This document shows positions 5,302 to 5,779 of a DNA stretch of 5,779 bases, piece after piece (position 1 is the stretch's first letter; each line of letters begins with the position of its first letter). The stretch spans positions 1-5,779 of the forward strand of contig SKYD01000064.1 of assembly GCA_007128075.1 (NCBI GenBank), in the 5' to 3' direction. A program made the position numbers and the translations under genes. This DNA comes from Thiorhodovibrio sp. (GTDB taxonomy: Bacteria; Pseudomonadota; Gammaproteobacteria; Chromatiales; Chromatiaceae). A model generated the notes under the pieces. That model did no database searches, was not told the origin of the DNA, and saw nothing but the letters and a program-made list of their open reading frames with translations.

Positions 5302-5779
5302 GCGGATTGTTGATCACTGGCACCGACACCGATGCCGGAAAAACCTTGGTGACCTTGGCGCTGATGCACCATTTGCAACAGCAAGGCTTTCGTGTGCTTG
5401 GCTTTAAGCCGGTCGCCTCGGGCTGTCCGGATTGGCGTGGTGCGGATGCGCTGGCATTGCAGGCACAGGGCAGCACTCGACAGCCCTATGAACTCATCAA
5501 CCCGTGGGCGTTTGTCCCGCCGATTGCCCCGCATCTGGCTGCCGCGCTGGCTGGAGTCTATATTGAATTGGCACCGATTGTTCAGGCGTATCAGCGGCTA
5601 CATGAGCAAGCCGATTGGGTGTTGGTCGAGGGCGTGGGCGGCTGGCGGGTGCCGCTGGCAGCCAATCTGGAGGTCAGCGATCTTGCCAAGCATTTGCAAC
5701 TGCCGGTGGTCTTGGTGGTCGGTGGACGGCTGGGCTGTCTGAACCATGCCCAACTCACGGTCGAGTCGATCCTTGCCCA
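5298..5779 (+). CDS. bioD: ATP-dependent dethiobiotin synthetase BioD (partial, cut by the window end)
   Basis: BioD uses ATP and CO2 to close the ureido ring of 7,8-diaminopelargonic acid, giving dethiobiotin, the penultimate step of biotin synthesis. The first 160 residues are present, against about 225 in the E. coli enzyme, and the frame is still open at the window end. The P-loop is GTDTDAGKT (8-16, Lys15), followed by GFKPVASG (35-42, Lys37), SDALALQ-like ADALALQ (49-55), NPWAF (68-72), APHLAA (77-82), ADWVLVEGVGGWRVPL (105-120) and LPVVLVVGGRLGCLNHAQLT (135-154). All match E. coli BioD closely. The usual EGAGG is EGVGG here, a mild change. The ATG overlaps the bioC stop (ATGA), a classic translational-coupling junction, so all three bio genes are probably one transcript. 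Confidence 0.97.
   Translation, partial: MSGLLITGTDTDAGKTLVTLALMHHLQQQGFRVLGFKPVASGCPDWRGADALALQAQGSTRQPYELINPWAFVPPIAPHLAAALAGVYIELAPIVQAYQRLHEQADWVLVEGVGGWRVPLAANLEVSDLAKHLQLPVVLVVGGRLGCLNHAQLTVESILA

Noticed and set aside
5392..5742. Plus-strand open frame overlapping bioD in another phase, suggesting a frameshift
   Set aside because: The bioD frame from 5298 is uninterrupted to the window end and keeps all motifs in order, so no frameshift is needed.

Overview
The window looks like ordinary chromosomal DNA from a gammaproteobacterium of moderate to high GC. This rests on the E. coli-like TrmO, BioH, BioC and BioD sequences, a tRNA-Lys(UUU) with an encoded CCA end, and a fused bioH-bioC-bioD block of a kind common in that class. 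No genus can be named from the sequence. There are no transposases, integrases, phage genes, CRISPR repeats or rRNA.

Left half, minus strand. From right to left there is a secreted 449-residue protein with two PPC-like beta-sandwich domains (1231-2580), a GC-rich hairpin in an 86-bp gap, an unrecognised 106-residue protein (824-1144), and, 8 bp later, the tRNA methyltransferase gene trmO/tsaA (72-815). The first 70 bases may hold the last codons of a convergent plus-strand gene. The secreted-protein gene is visibly more AT-rich in its middle than its neighbours.

Middle. A 225-bp AT-rich intergenic region (2581-2805) carries the divergent starts of the secreted-protein gene (minus) and a conserved-type helical protein of unknown function (plus, 2806-3501). 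That gene runs convergently into a tRNA-Lys gene (minus, 3520-3595), which has a good sigma70-type promoter at 3615-3644.

Right half, plus strand. bioH, bioC and bioD form a tight overlapping unit (3678 to the window end; bioD is cut off). BioC methylates malonyl-ACP to disguise it for fatty-acid elongation. BioH removes the methyl from pimeloyl-ACP methyl ester once the chain is seven carbons long. BioD closes the ureido ring to make dethiobiotin. bioA, bioB and bioF are not in the window, and bioH is the first gene of the unit here.

I found no convincing new multi-gene system. The part most worth a second look is the secreted protein: its second domain carries an 88-residue insertion with eight cysteines and a calcium-loop-like motif that the first domain lacks. 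The 106- and 231-residue proteins have no function I can assign.
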